64,000 nucleotides of DNA, taken from Methylocystis bryophila. GTDB taxonomy: Bacteria > Pseudomonadota > Alphaproteobacteria > Rhizobiales > Beijerinckiaceae. The stretch spans positions 2,802,501 through 2,866,500 of the forward strand of contig NZ_AP027149.1 of assembly GCF_027925445.1 (NCBI RefSeq), in the 5' to 3' direction. The notes beneath the pieces were generated by a model. That model was given only the letters and a program-made list of their open reading frames with translations, was not told the DNA's origin and ran no database searches. Of the stretch, positions 41,083 to 49,386 are shown piece after piece (within the stretch, counting starts at the first letter, position 1; each line of letters opens with the position of its first letter). The position numbers and the translations under genes are program-made.

Positions 41083-41604
41083 TCACCCCCGCGAGCGCGT
41101 TGACGATCGATCTCCGAAATGGGCTCGCAAGCGTTCAAGGCGTGTGCAGAATTCTTGTTCGGTGAGGATTGTCTCGCAAGGGTCCGACTTTCCCATTCGA
41201 TGGGTGAGCGGCGCCTCTCCCGTCGCCGCAAGCGCATTCCGGAATTTTGGCGCCTGGGCGAAGAGCGCGTCATAGGCGCGGTCAAGCAGCTTCTGATAGG
41301 CGTCCGACAGCCGGTCGACGGGCTTTCCTTGCCACCATAGCGTTCCGCTGTTCCAGTCTTCTTGGCGCCCCCGGCTTTGCGCCTCGGCTCCAGAGAGACG
41401 GCAGACGCGAGCCTGCTCGGCGCTGTCCTGAATTTTCAGACTTTGGAGAAAACCCTCCATCGAGCCACAGGCTATCCCGTCCAACGCGAAAGCGTGCGGA
41501 GCAAAATTGCTCAGGGCGCCGGCGGGGAAGGGCGCTTTGGCTTTGATGTCGACGGGGTCACAGCTCATCTTGGGGACTTCGCATTTTTGGAAATGCGCCG
41601 TCAT
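41083..41604 (-). CDS. NADAR-like protein 3
   Basis: 173 residues from ATG 41604 (a GTG directly before it is also possible). After a short lead, ALSNFAPHAFALDGI, SMEGFLQSLK and ALAATGEAPLTHRMGKSD reproduce the NADAR-type LSNF, E...Q..K and ATG...L positions. The His after the conserved Glu in YbiA is Gly here, as in protein 2, and the last WG-rich block is missing. Active-site changes mean its chemistry could differ from YbiA. It is the first gene of the leftward cluster and is divergent from dps, with a 196-base shared region. Confidence 0.55.
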   Translation of the reverse strand: MTAHFQKCEVPKMSCDPVDIKAKAPFPAGALSNFAPHAFALDGIACGSMEGFLQSLKIQDSAEQARVCRLSGAEAQSRGRQEDWNSGTLWWQGKPVDRLSDAYQKLLDRAYDALFAQAPKFRNALAATGEAPLTHRMGKSDPCETILTEQEFCTRLERLRAHFGDRSSTRSRG

Positions 41605-41800
41605 CACGCTCTTCGTCGCCGTGTATAAAAGCAGGCCGCCAAGCGCGGGCGAGCGCAGACACCGTTGTGATCACCTGAAAATCTTACCTGGCCGTCTTGC
41701 CGACGCGGCGGCCCGCGCCATTATGCAGAGTCGGGCGAAAGCCGCGCAGCCGGCCCGCAAAGGCGGCGGCGCGCGTCACGGCGAAGCGGAGGAGGCGGAT

Positions 41801-42316
41801 TTGACGACCAAGACGACTGCGACGACCAAGACGACAAAAGCGCATGAGACTCGAAACGATCTTGCCTCGAATTCCAAAGCTACGGCCATCGGGCTCCTGA
41901 ACGCACGGCTGGCCGACTCGATTGATCTCGCGCTCGCGACCAAGCAGGCGCATTGGAACATGCGCGGGCCGAATTTCATCGCAGTTCATGAGATGATCGA
42001 CGGGTTCCGCACACAGATCGACGGGCACGTCGACACGATCGCGGAAAGGGTCGTCCAACTCGGCGGCGTCGCGCTCGGCTCCACGCAGGCGGTCGCCGGC
42101 GCCACGGCCCTGGAGCCCTATCCGCTCGACATTTCAAAGCTCGAAGATCATCTCCACGCGCTGGCGGACCGCTACGGTAAGGTCGCGAACGCGGTGCGCG
42201 GGGGAATCGACGCGCTGGACGAGGCGGGCGACGCCGACAGCGCCGATATTCTCACGAACTACTCGCGCGATCTCGACAAGGCGCTTTGGTTCATCGAAGC
42301 GCATATCGTGCCATGA
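41801..42316 (+). CDS. dps: Dps-family DNA protection / mini-ferritin protein
   Basis: 171 residues. A Lys/Thr-rich tail (TTKTTATTKTTKAHETRND) for DNA binding precedes the four-helix Dps fold: LATKQAHWNMRGPNFIAVHEMID holds the ferroxidase His and Asp ligands, and IDGHVDTIAERVVQLGG supplies the partner Glu/Asp. The product stores iron with peroxide and shields DNA. GGAGG seven bases before a TTG at 41801 marks the start; an ATG at 41723 without a good site would add 26 residues. Divergent from the NADAR cluster. Confidence 0.92.
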   Translation: MTTKTTATTKTTKAHETRNDLASNSKATAIGLLNARLADSIDLALATKQAHWNMRGPNFIAVHEMIDGFRTQIDGHVDTIAERVVQLGGVALGSTQAVAGATALEPYPLDISKLEDHLHALADRYGKVANAVRGGIDALDEAGDADSADILTNYSRDLDKALWFIEAHIVP

Positions 42317-42342
42317 GTTGAGAGGCGCATACCGCGCCTGAG

Positions 42343-42375
42343 CTGAAACGGGACGCTGCCGCGTCCTCGGTTCAG
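42343..42375. terminator. Strong hairpin between convergent dps and DUF2865 genes
   Basis: GGACGC TGCC GCGTCC forms the core (42351-42366), extended by CTGAA/TTCAG outer bases with small mismatches. A smaller AGGCGC/GCGCCT hairpin precedes it. Its place between convergent stops suggests a two-way terminator. Confidence 0.5.
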
Positions 42376-43493
42376 AGCGCGGGATCGATGACGCGCACGC
42401 GTTTCGTCGCTCCATCAGGCCCAGTCACCTGACGGTAGACGCCCTGATCCAGGCCCACGCCCGCAGCCGCGGATTCGGCTGGCGGCGAGGCCACGGCATC
42501 GATCACGCGTGTATCCCGCCGCGTTTGGCCGTTGGCGACGCGCCGGCTCGCCCCGCCGATCGGCAGGGGCCGCGACAACCGCTCCGCTTCCTCAGCGGTG
42601 AGGATCGAATCGTGATGCCGTTCGAAGGAGAGCAGACGCTCCGCGCCCTCGAGCGCTTGCGCCCAGCTCACATCCGGCGGCTTGCAGCTGCAGGCGGCGT
42701 TGCGCTGCTTCTGGAACTTCAGCGCGTTCGGGAGGCTCATATAAGGCTGGCCGTCCATCGAGACGGCCGTGTCGACGTCCCGCCACAGGGATTTCGTGAA
42801 GACCGCCGCTTCCGCATTCGGACATTGCGCCTGACAAAGCGAATTAAGGTCCTGAAGATTGCCATGGTGCGCCGAGTAGCTCACCGGGAAGAAACCGCCG
42901 TCGCATTGGCGGACGCAAATCGCCTCGGAGCCGCCTTGGGCGTGGTATTCCCCATCCGGATCGCCGGGATTGAGGACGCCGCCGCCCGGCCCGTCGACCG
43001 TCGGCTCGTCGCGGCGCGGAACCATGCCAAACAGCGCTTCGAAAATATTCGAGGGCTCGGCTTGTCGGGCGGCGCGATCGCCGTGCCGGCATTCGGCGTC
43101 GTAGCGGGCCAAAAGGGCGCTGCGGTCTGAGCCTCCCCAATAGCCGCCCGACGTCGGACTAGCGACGCTCGATAGCTGCGCGATCCGAGACTGCAGCCCT
43201 CCGCACTCCGCCGGCTCGCTGGGGCCAAAGATCAGGAACGCGCCGCGGCCGCAGCCGATGGCATGGGCGCGGTATTGCAAGCGGCGAAGCTCGGCGCTCT
43301 GCCGGCCCGAGGCGCGCTCGCCGCCGCTTCGGGCGATCTGCGCGCGTAGATTCTGGCAATAGGCGCTGTCATCGGGGCGCGCCGCCGCAGGCTGGAGAAA
43401 GATACCAGCCAAGGCCAAGGCGCTGAACAGCGTAATCGCAAGCCGGCTCGCGCCGAGGACGCCAGTCGTCCGATGATCAGCGAGGTTTCGCAT
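42372..43493 (-). CDS. DUF2865 exported protein
   Basis: 373 residues from ATG 43493 (a GTG four codons upstream has its ribosome site too close). Signal peptide about residues 15-38 (ITLFSALALAGIFLQPAAA). The mature part contains CQNLRAQIAR, RRLQYRAHAIGCGRGAFLIFG and the DUF2865 core ICVRQCDGGFFPVSYSAHHG with CQAQCPNAEAAVFTKS downstream. The conserved cysteines suggest disulfides in the periplasm. Function unknown; the family is common in Rhizobiales. Confidence 0.85.
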   Translation of the reverse strand: MRNLADHRTTGVLGASRLAITLFSALALAGIFLQPAAARPDDSAYCQNLRAQIARSGGERASGRQSAELRRLQYRAHAIGCGRGAFLIFGPSEPAECGGLQSRIAQLSSVASPTSGGYWGGSDRSALLARYDAECRHGDRAARQAEPSNIFEALFGMVPRRDEPTVDGPGGGVLNPGDPDGEYHAQGGSEAICVRQCDGGFFPVSYSAHHGNLQDLNSLCQAQCPNAEAAVFTKSLWRDVDTAVSMDGQPYMSLPNALKFQKQRNAACSCKPPDVSWAQALEGAERLLSFERHHDSILTAEEAERLSRPLPIGGASRRVANGQTRRDTRVIDAVASPPAESAAAGVGLDQGVYRQVTGPDGATKRVRVIDPAL

Positions 43494-43592
43494 CTCGTTT
43501 CGCACGCTCCTGGCGCAGATGGACGCGGGAAGGGCCCCGGAGAAGGACTATCTGTGAACTCGCCGTTACGATCAACGAACTTTACGGCGCTT

Positions 43593-44819
43593 TCACGAAG
43601 AAGCTGCGAGGCGTGTCTTTGGCGCCACATTATGGAGCCGCTCATCGGCGGAATCGAAGAACTTCCGTAGGTTGCGCGCAGCTTGTCGGATGCGTTGCTC
43701 GTTTTCGACGAGCGCGAGACGCAGGAAGCCTTCCCCGTGCTCGCCAAAGCCCACGCCCGGCGCAACGGCGAGATCCGCCTTCTCGATCAGGAGGCTGGAG
43801 AATTCGAGGCTCGTCAGCTCGGCGAAGCGCTCCGGTATCGGCGCCCAGGCGAACATCGAGGCTCGCGGCGAAGGAATGGTCCAGCCCGCCTGCGCGAAGC
43901 TTTCCACCAGCACGTCTCGGCGCCGGCGATAGATCGCGCGCATCTCGGCGATGCAGTCCTCTGGGCCGTTCAGCGCCGCGGCCGCCGCGACCTGAATCGG
44001 CGTAAAGGCCCCGTAGTCGAGATAGCTCTTGACGCGCGCCAGCGCCGCGCAAAGCCGCTCGTTGCCGGCGGCGAAACCTATGCGCCAGCCGGCCATCGAG
44101 AAGGTCTTGGACATGGAGGTGAACTCGACGGTGACGTCGATCGCGCCGGGCGCCTGCAACACCGACGGCGGCGGTTCGTCGTCAAAATAGACCTCGGCGT
44201 AGGCGACGTCCGAAAGGATGAAGATCTCGTGCTTTTTGGCGAAAGCCACCAAGTCTTTGTAAAAATCGAGCGAGGCCAAGGCGGCGGTGGGATTGGCGGG
44301 ATAGCAGACCACCACGGCGATCGGCTTCGGGATCGAATGCTTGACCGCGCGTTCGAGCGCCGCAAAATATTGGGGAGTCGGCTCGGCCGGTACAGAGCGC
44401 ACGACCCCGCCGGCCATAAGGAAGCCGAAGGCGTGGATCGGATACGAGGGGTTCGGCGTAAGCACCACGTCGCCCGGGGCGGTGATCGCCTGCGCCATAT
44501 TGGCGAAGCCCTCCTTCGACCCGAGCGTCGCGACGATCTGGGTTTCGGGATCGAGCGCGACGCCGAACCGGCGCCGATAGTAACTGGCCTGCGCGCGCCG
44601 CAGGCCCGGAATGCCCTTCGAGGCCGAGTAGCGATCGGTGCGCGGTTTTCCCGCCGTTTCGACGAGCTTCTCGACGACGTGACGGGGCGCTGGGAGATCG
44701 GGATTGCCCATGCCGAGGTCGACGATGTCGGCGCCTCCCGCGCGCGCCTTGGCCTTCAGGCGATTGACCTGCTCGAAGACGTAGGGCGGCAGGCGTTGGA
44801 TGCGATAGAAGTCCGGCAT
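43593..44819 (-). CDS. AlaC-type class I/II aminotransferase
   Basis: A PLP enzyme of about 408 residues, of the alanine/LL-diaminopimelate aminotransferase-like group. MPDFYRIQRLPPYVFEQVN opens it; DIVDLGMGNPDLPAP, NPSYPIHAFG, CYPANPTA and the PLP lysine in SMSKTFSMAGWRIGF (about residue 240) are present, with RASMFAWAPIP later and FLRLALVE containing the substrate Arg. It probably makes alanine or glutamate from keto acids; annotation as a homoserine-linked aminotransferase is also seen for relatives. The start at 44819 fits the family better than the ATG at 44852. Confidence 0.88.
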   Translation of the reverse strand: MPDFYRIQRLPPYVFEQVNRLKAKARAGGADIVDLGMGNPDLPAPRHVVEKLVETAGKPRTDRYSASKGIPGLRRAQASYYRRRFGVALDPETQIVATLGSKEGFANMAQAITAPGDVVLTPNPSYPIHAFGFLMAGGVVRSVPAEPTPQYFAALERAVKHSIPKPIAVVVCYPANPTAALASLDFYKDLVAFAKKHEIFILSDVAYAEVYFDDEPPPSVLQAPGAIDVTVEFTSMSKTFSMAGWRIGFAAGNERLCAALARVKSYLDYGAFTPIQVAAAAALNGPEDCIAEMRAIYRRRRDVLVESFAQAGWTIPSPRASMFAWAPIPERFAELTSLEFSSLLIEKADLAVAPGVGFGEHGEGFLRLALVENEQRIRQAARNLRKFFDSADERLHNVAPKTRLAASS

Positions 44820-44905
44820 AGCTGTTCCAGGGCGTTTAGCGCGCTTGTCCATCGAACGGCGTCGTTCGAGCGACGAGAAAGCGCGCCGGATTAAAACGTC
44901 GGAGC

Positions 44906-45015
44906 GAATTCAGATCGCAAAAGTTACTTTTGCCGAATTCGCTTCAGATTTTCGCCTGCGCTTCTTAGCGCGCTTTCCGCTCGAACGGAATCATTCGCGA
45001 GAGCGGAAATCGCGC
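44906..45015. repeat. Cluster of inverted repeats, including repeat C copy 3
   Basis: GCAAAAG TTA CTTTTGC (44917-44933) is a perfect hairpin within repeat C. A second inverted repeat pairs 44968-44982 with 45001-45015 (14 of 15 positions, GCGCGCTTTCCGCTC type). No gene is seen between the aminotransferase start and 45176 apart from these repeats and repeat A copy 2. Confidence 0.6.
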
Positions 45016-45101
45016 CAGATCAAAAAGCTGAAGCAGGTCACATGATTCTGTCGAGCTCACAGACTCCGCTTCGCCGCTTAGACCGGTTGCGAGATGGCGC
45101 A

Positions 45102-45154
45102 GATCACGCTGCGTTCAGGCGAAAAACCGGTTTCCACTTTTCGTATCGCGCTCT
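45102..45154 (+). repeat. Intergenic repeat A, copy 2 (internally deleted)
   Basis: It begins with GATCACG and TGCGTTCAGGC and passes directly into GAAAAACCGGTTTCCAC and TATCGCGCTC, lacking the second palindrome arm seen in the copies at 8531 and 53691. Confidence 0.65.
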
Positions 45155-45176
45155 AGGAGCATGTCACGGCTGCGAG

Positions 45177-45563
45177 CTAGGGATCCTGCTGGTCGAGCTT
45201 GACTTTCGCCGGCTTTTTTCCTCCTAACGGACCGGGCGCATGGACGCCTTGAGCGGCCCGCTGATTCGCGGTCCTGGCGTTCTCGAGCGAGGAGGCCAGG
45301 GCGTCCAGCTCGGCGGCGCTCTTCTTGTGGTTCGTCTTGTCGGTCGGCGCGAGTCGCTCGTACTCCGACTGATCGGGGCGGGCGCGCTCGACGAAATCGG
45401 CGGCGGGCGGAGGCGCCGATCTCAGATGGAGAATCTCGGCGGCCTCCCCGATAGCGCCGCCCGGAGATTGCGCATGCGCCGGGCCCGCGGCGCAGAGAAG
45501 CGCCAGCGCCGCGGCGAGAGCGCAAAAATCCAAGACCGGCTTTGCGAGTGAAGCGCGCTCCAC
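45177..45563 (-). CDS. Small exported protein of unknown function
   Basis: From a GTG at 45563 the product has 128 residues with a clean signal peptide (residues 8-30, VLDFCALAAALALLCAAGPAHA). The mature part is charged and helical (KKSAAELDALASSLENARTANQ) and ends in a Lys/Gly-rich tail. The frame is open to 45740, but the extra N-terminus is not protein-like. Start uncertain; GTG 45590 is an alternative. Confidence 0.5.
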   Translation of the reverse strand: MERASLAKPVLDFCALAAALALLCAAGPAHAQSPGGAIGEAAEILHLRSAPPPAADFVERARPDQSEYERLAPTDKTNHKKSAAELDALASSLENARTANQRAAQGVHAPGPLGGKKPAKVKLDQQDP

Positions 45564-45907
45564 CTTTCTGGACGCAGTCGCGTTTTCCACCTTCGGGCGA
45601 TTACGCTCAAACGCAGCGTGATCTAAACGGGCGCAGGAGGCGGCGGCCGCGACATTTCGTCTCGCCTGCGGTTCGCCGCAGCCTAGCGAAAATCGCTTTC
45701 GCGGCGCGCCGCGGCTGGCGTCGTGCGTCGTCATCGGCATGATGCTAAATTATCCCAATTCGGAGCCGTGAAGCGCCATGGCCCCGGAAGCGGCGCGGTT
45801 AGCTTCGCCAAATGTAGGTTGCGACGAAGCGCCTTGATTTTCCCTCGCCGGAACGCAAGAACCGAGGGGAGGGCGCCTCCCGCGCCAAGGAGGCAAGGGG
45901 AGAGACG
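45564..45907. other. 344-base spacer upstream of phaC
   Basis: Holds the promoters of the small exported gene and phaC. The last part (from about 45818) is open in the phaC frame but has no canonical start; an AGGGGAGAG site at 45896-45904 stands before ATC/ATT codons (45908, 45911). Confidence 0.4.
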
Positions 45908-46003
45908 ATCATTAATAAGACCAAAAAGACTGGCAAGAATAAGACCGGCGAGGCTGAGAAGCGGGGAAAGCCCGAGCATAAGAAAGCTACCGCGCGAATT
46001 ATC

Positions 46004-47926
46004 ATGGACCCCGAGAAGGCGTCGGGGGACGAGGCTCAGCCCGAGCTCGCGGCGTCCGCGAAGAAAGCGAAGCCGGCGAAGAGCAAAGCTGGAAAAGCGC
46101 GCGCCGACCTCCCGACGCCGCCCGAAACGCCCAAGTCCCGGGAGAAGCCTGCCACATTCGCGGACGAGATCGACCTCGCGGCCGACAATATGGCCAAGCT
46201 CGTCGATCATGGCCGCCGCGTATTGCACGCGGCGATGAGCGCGCCCGACCCGGCGGAGACGACGAGCGAGCTCGCGCTCAACGCCGCCGACGCGACGCGC
46301 ACGCTCGGCGCCGTCGTCGAGGCGTGGATGAAAAACCCCCAGCGCGCCGCGGGGGCGCAGGCGGAGCTGACCCAGGGGCTCGGGGCGATCTGGACGCAAA
46401 CGCTGCGCCGGCTCTCGGGCGAGAAAGCCGAGCCCGTCGTCCCTGTCGACCCATCGGACAAGCGCTTCGCCGCGCCGGAGTGGAAGGACAGCCCGTTCTT
46501 CGACTTCTTACGTCAGTCCTACTCGCACACGACGCAATGGGCGGACAATATGGTCGAGCGCGCCGAAGGGCTCGATCCCATGACGCGCTCCAAAGCGGCC
46601 TTTTATACGCGGCTCATCTCGAGCGCGATCTCGCCTTCGAATTTCGTGGCGACCAATCCCGAGCTCTTGCGCGCGACCATCGACGCGAGGGGCGGCAATC
46701 TTGTCCGCGGCCTAGAAATGCTCGCCGAAGATTTGAAAGCCGGCGGGGGCACGCTGAAAATCCGCCAGACTGATCAGAGCAAGTTCGAGCTCGGCGTCGA
46801 CATGGCGACGACTCCGGGCAAGGTGGTCTTCCGCAACGATGTGATGGAGCTCATCCAATATGCCCCGACGACGGAGGAGGTGCTGGCGCGTCCGCTGCTC
46901 ATCGTCCCGCCCTGGATCAACAAGTTTTACGTTCTCGATCTGAACCGCGAGAAGAGCTTCGTACGCTGGGCGGTCGATCAGGGGCTGACAGTCTTCATCA
47001 TCTCCTGGGTCAATCCCGACTCGAGCCAAGCGGAGTTGTCTTTCCCCGACTATATGCGCCGCGGCGTGCTGGCGGCGATCGACGCGATCGAAGCGGCGAC
47101 CGGGGAAAAGCGCGTCTCTGCGGCTGGCTATTGCGTCGGCGGCACCATGCTCGCCACAACGCTCGCCTATTTGGCGGCCACCGGCGAGGAGCGCGTCCAG
47201 AGCGCGACTCTCTTTGCGACGCAAGTCGATTTCACCCACGCCGGCGACATGCAGATTTTCGTCGACAAGGACAAGCTCGCGGCGCTCGAGGAGGCGATGG
47301 CGAAGACCGGCTATCTCGACGGCGTCAAGATGGCCAACACCTTCAACGTGCTGCGGCCCAACGAGCTCGTTTGGAACTACATCGTCAATAATTACGTGAA
47401 GGGAGAGACGCCTTCCGCTTTCGATCTTTTGGCCTGGAACGCGGACTCCACGCGCATCCCGCGCGCGAACCACTCCTTTTACCTGCGCAACTGCTATCTT
47501 GAGAACAATCTCGCCCGGGGCAAGCTCCGGATCGACGGCGTCACGCTGGATCTGAAGAAGGTGACGATCCCAATCTATGAGATCGCCGCGAGGGAGGACC
47601 ATATCGCGCCGGCGCGCTCGGTCTTCCTCGGCGCCAAGCTCTTTGGCGGGCCGGTCGAATATGTGCTCGCCGGCGCCGGGCATGTGGCGGGAATCATCAA
47701 TCCGCCCGTCAAGCATAAATATCAATATTGGCGCGGCGGACCGCCGAGGGGCGAGCTCGAGGACTGGATCAAGAACACCCAGGAGGTCAAAGGCTCCTGG
47801 TGGCCGAATTGGATCGAATGGTACAAAAGCCAGGCTCCCGAGAAGGTTCCCGCGCGCTGGCCCGGAGAAGGCGGGCTGAAGGCGATTTGCGACGCGCCCG
47901 GCGAATACGTCCGCGTGAAGGCGTGA
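46004..47926 (+). CDS. phaC: Class I poly(3-hydroxyalkanoate) synthase
   Basis: PhaC polymerises 3-hydroxybutyryl-CoA at the granule surface. From ATG 46004 it has 640 residues. The N-terminal 60 are Lys/Ala/Pro-rich; the PhaC_N domain follows (FVATNPELLRATIDARGGNL near 215), then the alpha/beta-hydrolase core with lipase-like GYCVGG (catalytic Cys about residue 380), the Asp in AAREDHIAP and the His in AGAGHVAGIINPP. The ATG lacks a ribosome site. A perfect one lies about 100 bases upstream, in frame and before an ATC codon, and the intervening codons encode a Lys-rich stretch like the annotated N-terminus. The true start may be there (45908). Confidence 0.96.
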   Translation: MDPEKASGDEAQPELAASAKKAKPAKSKAGKARADLPTPPETPKSREKPATFADEIDLAADNMAKLVDHGRRVLHAAMSAPDPAETTSELALNAADATRTLGAVVEAWMKNPQRAAGAQAELTQGLGAIWTQTLRRLSGEKAEPVVPVDPSDKRFAAPEWKDSPFFDFLRQSYSHTTQWADNMVERAEGLDPMTRSKAAFYTRLISSAISPSNFVATNPELLRATIDARGGNLVRGLEMLAEDLKAGGGTLKIRQTDQSKFELGVDMATTPGKVVFRNDVMELIQYAPTTEEVLARPLLIVPPWINKFYVLDLNREKSFVRWAVDQGLTVFIISWVNPDSSQAELSFPDYMRRGVLAAIDAIEAATGEKRVSAAGYCVGGTMLATTLAYLAATGEERVQSATLFATQVDFTHAGDMQIFVDKDKLAALEEAMAKTGYLDGVKMANTFNVLRPNELVWNYIVNNYVKGETPSAFDLLAWNADSTRIPRANHSFYLRNCYLENNLARGKLRIDGVTLDLKKVTIPIYEIAAREDHIAPARSVFLGAKLFGGPVEYVLAGAGHVAGIINPPVKHKYQYWRGGPPRGELEDWIKNTQEVKGSWWPNWIEWYKSQAPEKVPARWPGEGGLKAICDAPGEYVRVKA

Positions 47927-47933
47927 GCTTGCG

Positions 47934-48473
47934 ATGAGCGAAACCACCGCCAAGCCAGGGAATCTTCTGCTGATGGGGCGTTTTGGCGCGCCGCATGGCG
48001 TGCGCGGCGAAATCCGCTTGCAGAGCTTCACCGCCGAGCCGCTCTCGATTGCAGACTATGGTCCGCTCTTCGACAAGAGCGGGGCGCGGCGCTTCTTGCT
48101 CGAGAGCGCGCGCGAGCAGGGCAGAGAGATGCTCATCGTCAGCGTCAAGGGCGTCGCGGATCGCGACGCCGCGCAAAAACTGACCGGAATTGAGCTTTAT
48201 CTCCCGCGCGAATCCCTGCCGGCGCCGGAAGAAGACGAGTTCTATCTCGCCGATCTCATCGGCCTCGCCGTCGAGAGCGAAGCAGGCGTAGCGCTCGGGC
48301 GCGTGATCGCGCTACGCAATTTCGGCGCGGGCGATATTTTGGAGGTTCTCCCGCAAGGGGGAGGCGAAACCCAGTTCTATCCCTTCACAAAGGCGCTTGC
48401 GCCGATCGTGGACGTGGCCGGTGGGCGTGTCGTCGTCATGGCGCCACGCGAAGAAATCGACGAAGAAGACTGA
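47934..48473 (+). CDS. rimM: Ribosome maturation factor RimM
   Basis: 179 residues with the RimM N-domain (LLMGRFGAPHGVRGEIRLQSF) and a C-terminal PRC barrel (EFYLADLIGLAVESEAG, GAGDILEVLP, LAPIVDVAGGRVVVM). It helps assemble the head of the 30S subunit. The gene starts 8 bases after phaC and ends without trmD or rplS, the usual partners; rpsP is absent too. It appears to have moved behind phaC and may share its transcript. Confidence 0.95.
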   Translation: MSETTAKPGNLLLMGRFGAPHGVRGEIRLQSFTAEPLSIADYGPLFDKSGARRFLLESAREQGREMLIVSVKGVADRDAAQKLTGIELYLPRESLPAPEEDEFYLADLIGLAVESEAGVALGRVIALRNFGAGDILEVLPQGGGETQFYPFTKALAPIVDVAGGRVVVMAPREEIDEED

Positions 48474-48477
48474 GGCG

Positions 48478-48495
48478 GCGCCCACTTCTGGGTGC
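48478..48495. terminator. Small hairpin after rimM
   Basis: GCGCCCA CTTC TGGGTGC pairs over seven positions with one G-T pair, five bases past the stop. No T-run. Confidence 0.3.
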
Positions 48496-48754
48496 ACAAA
48501 GTTGATCTGCGGCCGATCAGATGAGCGACGGACAAGCGAGGGCCCGATTGCTCGGACGGCTTGTCAAAAAACTGGAATCGGAAGAGGATTTAATGCTTCG
48601 GCCGCCGACCTGCGGAGAGCAAGGCGGCGAGATCGAAGCCGCGGAGATATTTCGAGCCGGGAGAGCGGCGCCGATTTCACGAAGCTGAATTTCCGGCTCT
48701 GCTCGAACATTGCGATCTCTCCACGGCGCAGCTTGCAAAACGAGGAGGCCGATC

Positions 48755-49324
48755 ATGAGCATTGGAGGAGCTGAAAATCTGTTGGGCGGGCGCTCCGGAC
48801 TGGAGCACAAATGGGGCTGGGTCGTCGCGCTCGGCGTCTTTTTCCTGCTTGCGGGCTTCATCGCCCTGACGGATGAGTTCGCCGCGACCGTCGTCAGCGT
48901 CTTCGTGACGGGCGTGTCGCTGATCGTCGCTGGCGTCGTGGAAGTCATCACGGGCATACAGGTGCGTCCCTGGCCGCGCGCGCTGGTCTGGGTGCTGGTG
49001 GGCGTCGGCGTGGCCGTCGCCGGCGTGCTGATCTTGCGCGACCCCGTGCTTGCGGCCGCGGGCATCACGCTCGCCTTGGGCCTCTGCCTGCTCATCTCGG
49101 GGGTGTTTCGACTCATTTTGGCGTTTCAGCTCAAGGACGCGGCGCTTTGGCCGATGGTGGCTTTGGCGGGCCTCTTGAGCGTCGTCGTCGGCGGGCTGAT
49201 CTTGAGCCGCTGGCCGACTTCGAGCCTTTACATCATCGGGCTGCTGCTCGGCGTGAACCTGATCTTCGCCGGCGCCTCCTGGCTCAGTCTCGGACTGACG
49301 CTGAGGAAAAGTGCGTCCGCTTGA
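48755..49324 (+). CDS. HdeD family membrane protein
   Basis: 189 residues with six hydrophobic helices in three repeats (WVVALGVFFLLAGFIAL, VWVLVGVGVAVAGVLIL, WPMVALAGLLSVVVGGLIL), the DUF308/HdeD layout linked with acid resistance in enterics. CGAGGAGG lies 8 bases before the ATG at 48755. The role here is unknown. Confidence 0.88.
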   Translation: MSIGGAENLLGGRSGLEHKWGWVVALGVFFLLAGFIALTDEFAATVVSVFVTGVSLIVAGVVEVITGIQVRPWPRALVWVLVGVGVAVAGVLILRDPVLAAAGITLALGLCLLISGVFRLILAFQLKDAALWPMVALAGLLSVVVGGLILSRWPTSSLYIIGLLLGVNLIFAGASWLSLGLTLRKSASA

Positions 49325-49386
49325 GTCGCCGCAAAGCAACGACGCAAGCGGCGCGGGGGCAAAAGCGCGCTCGCCGCTTGCGACAT

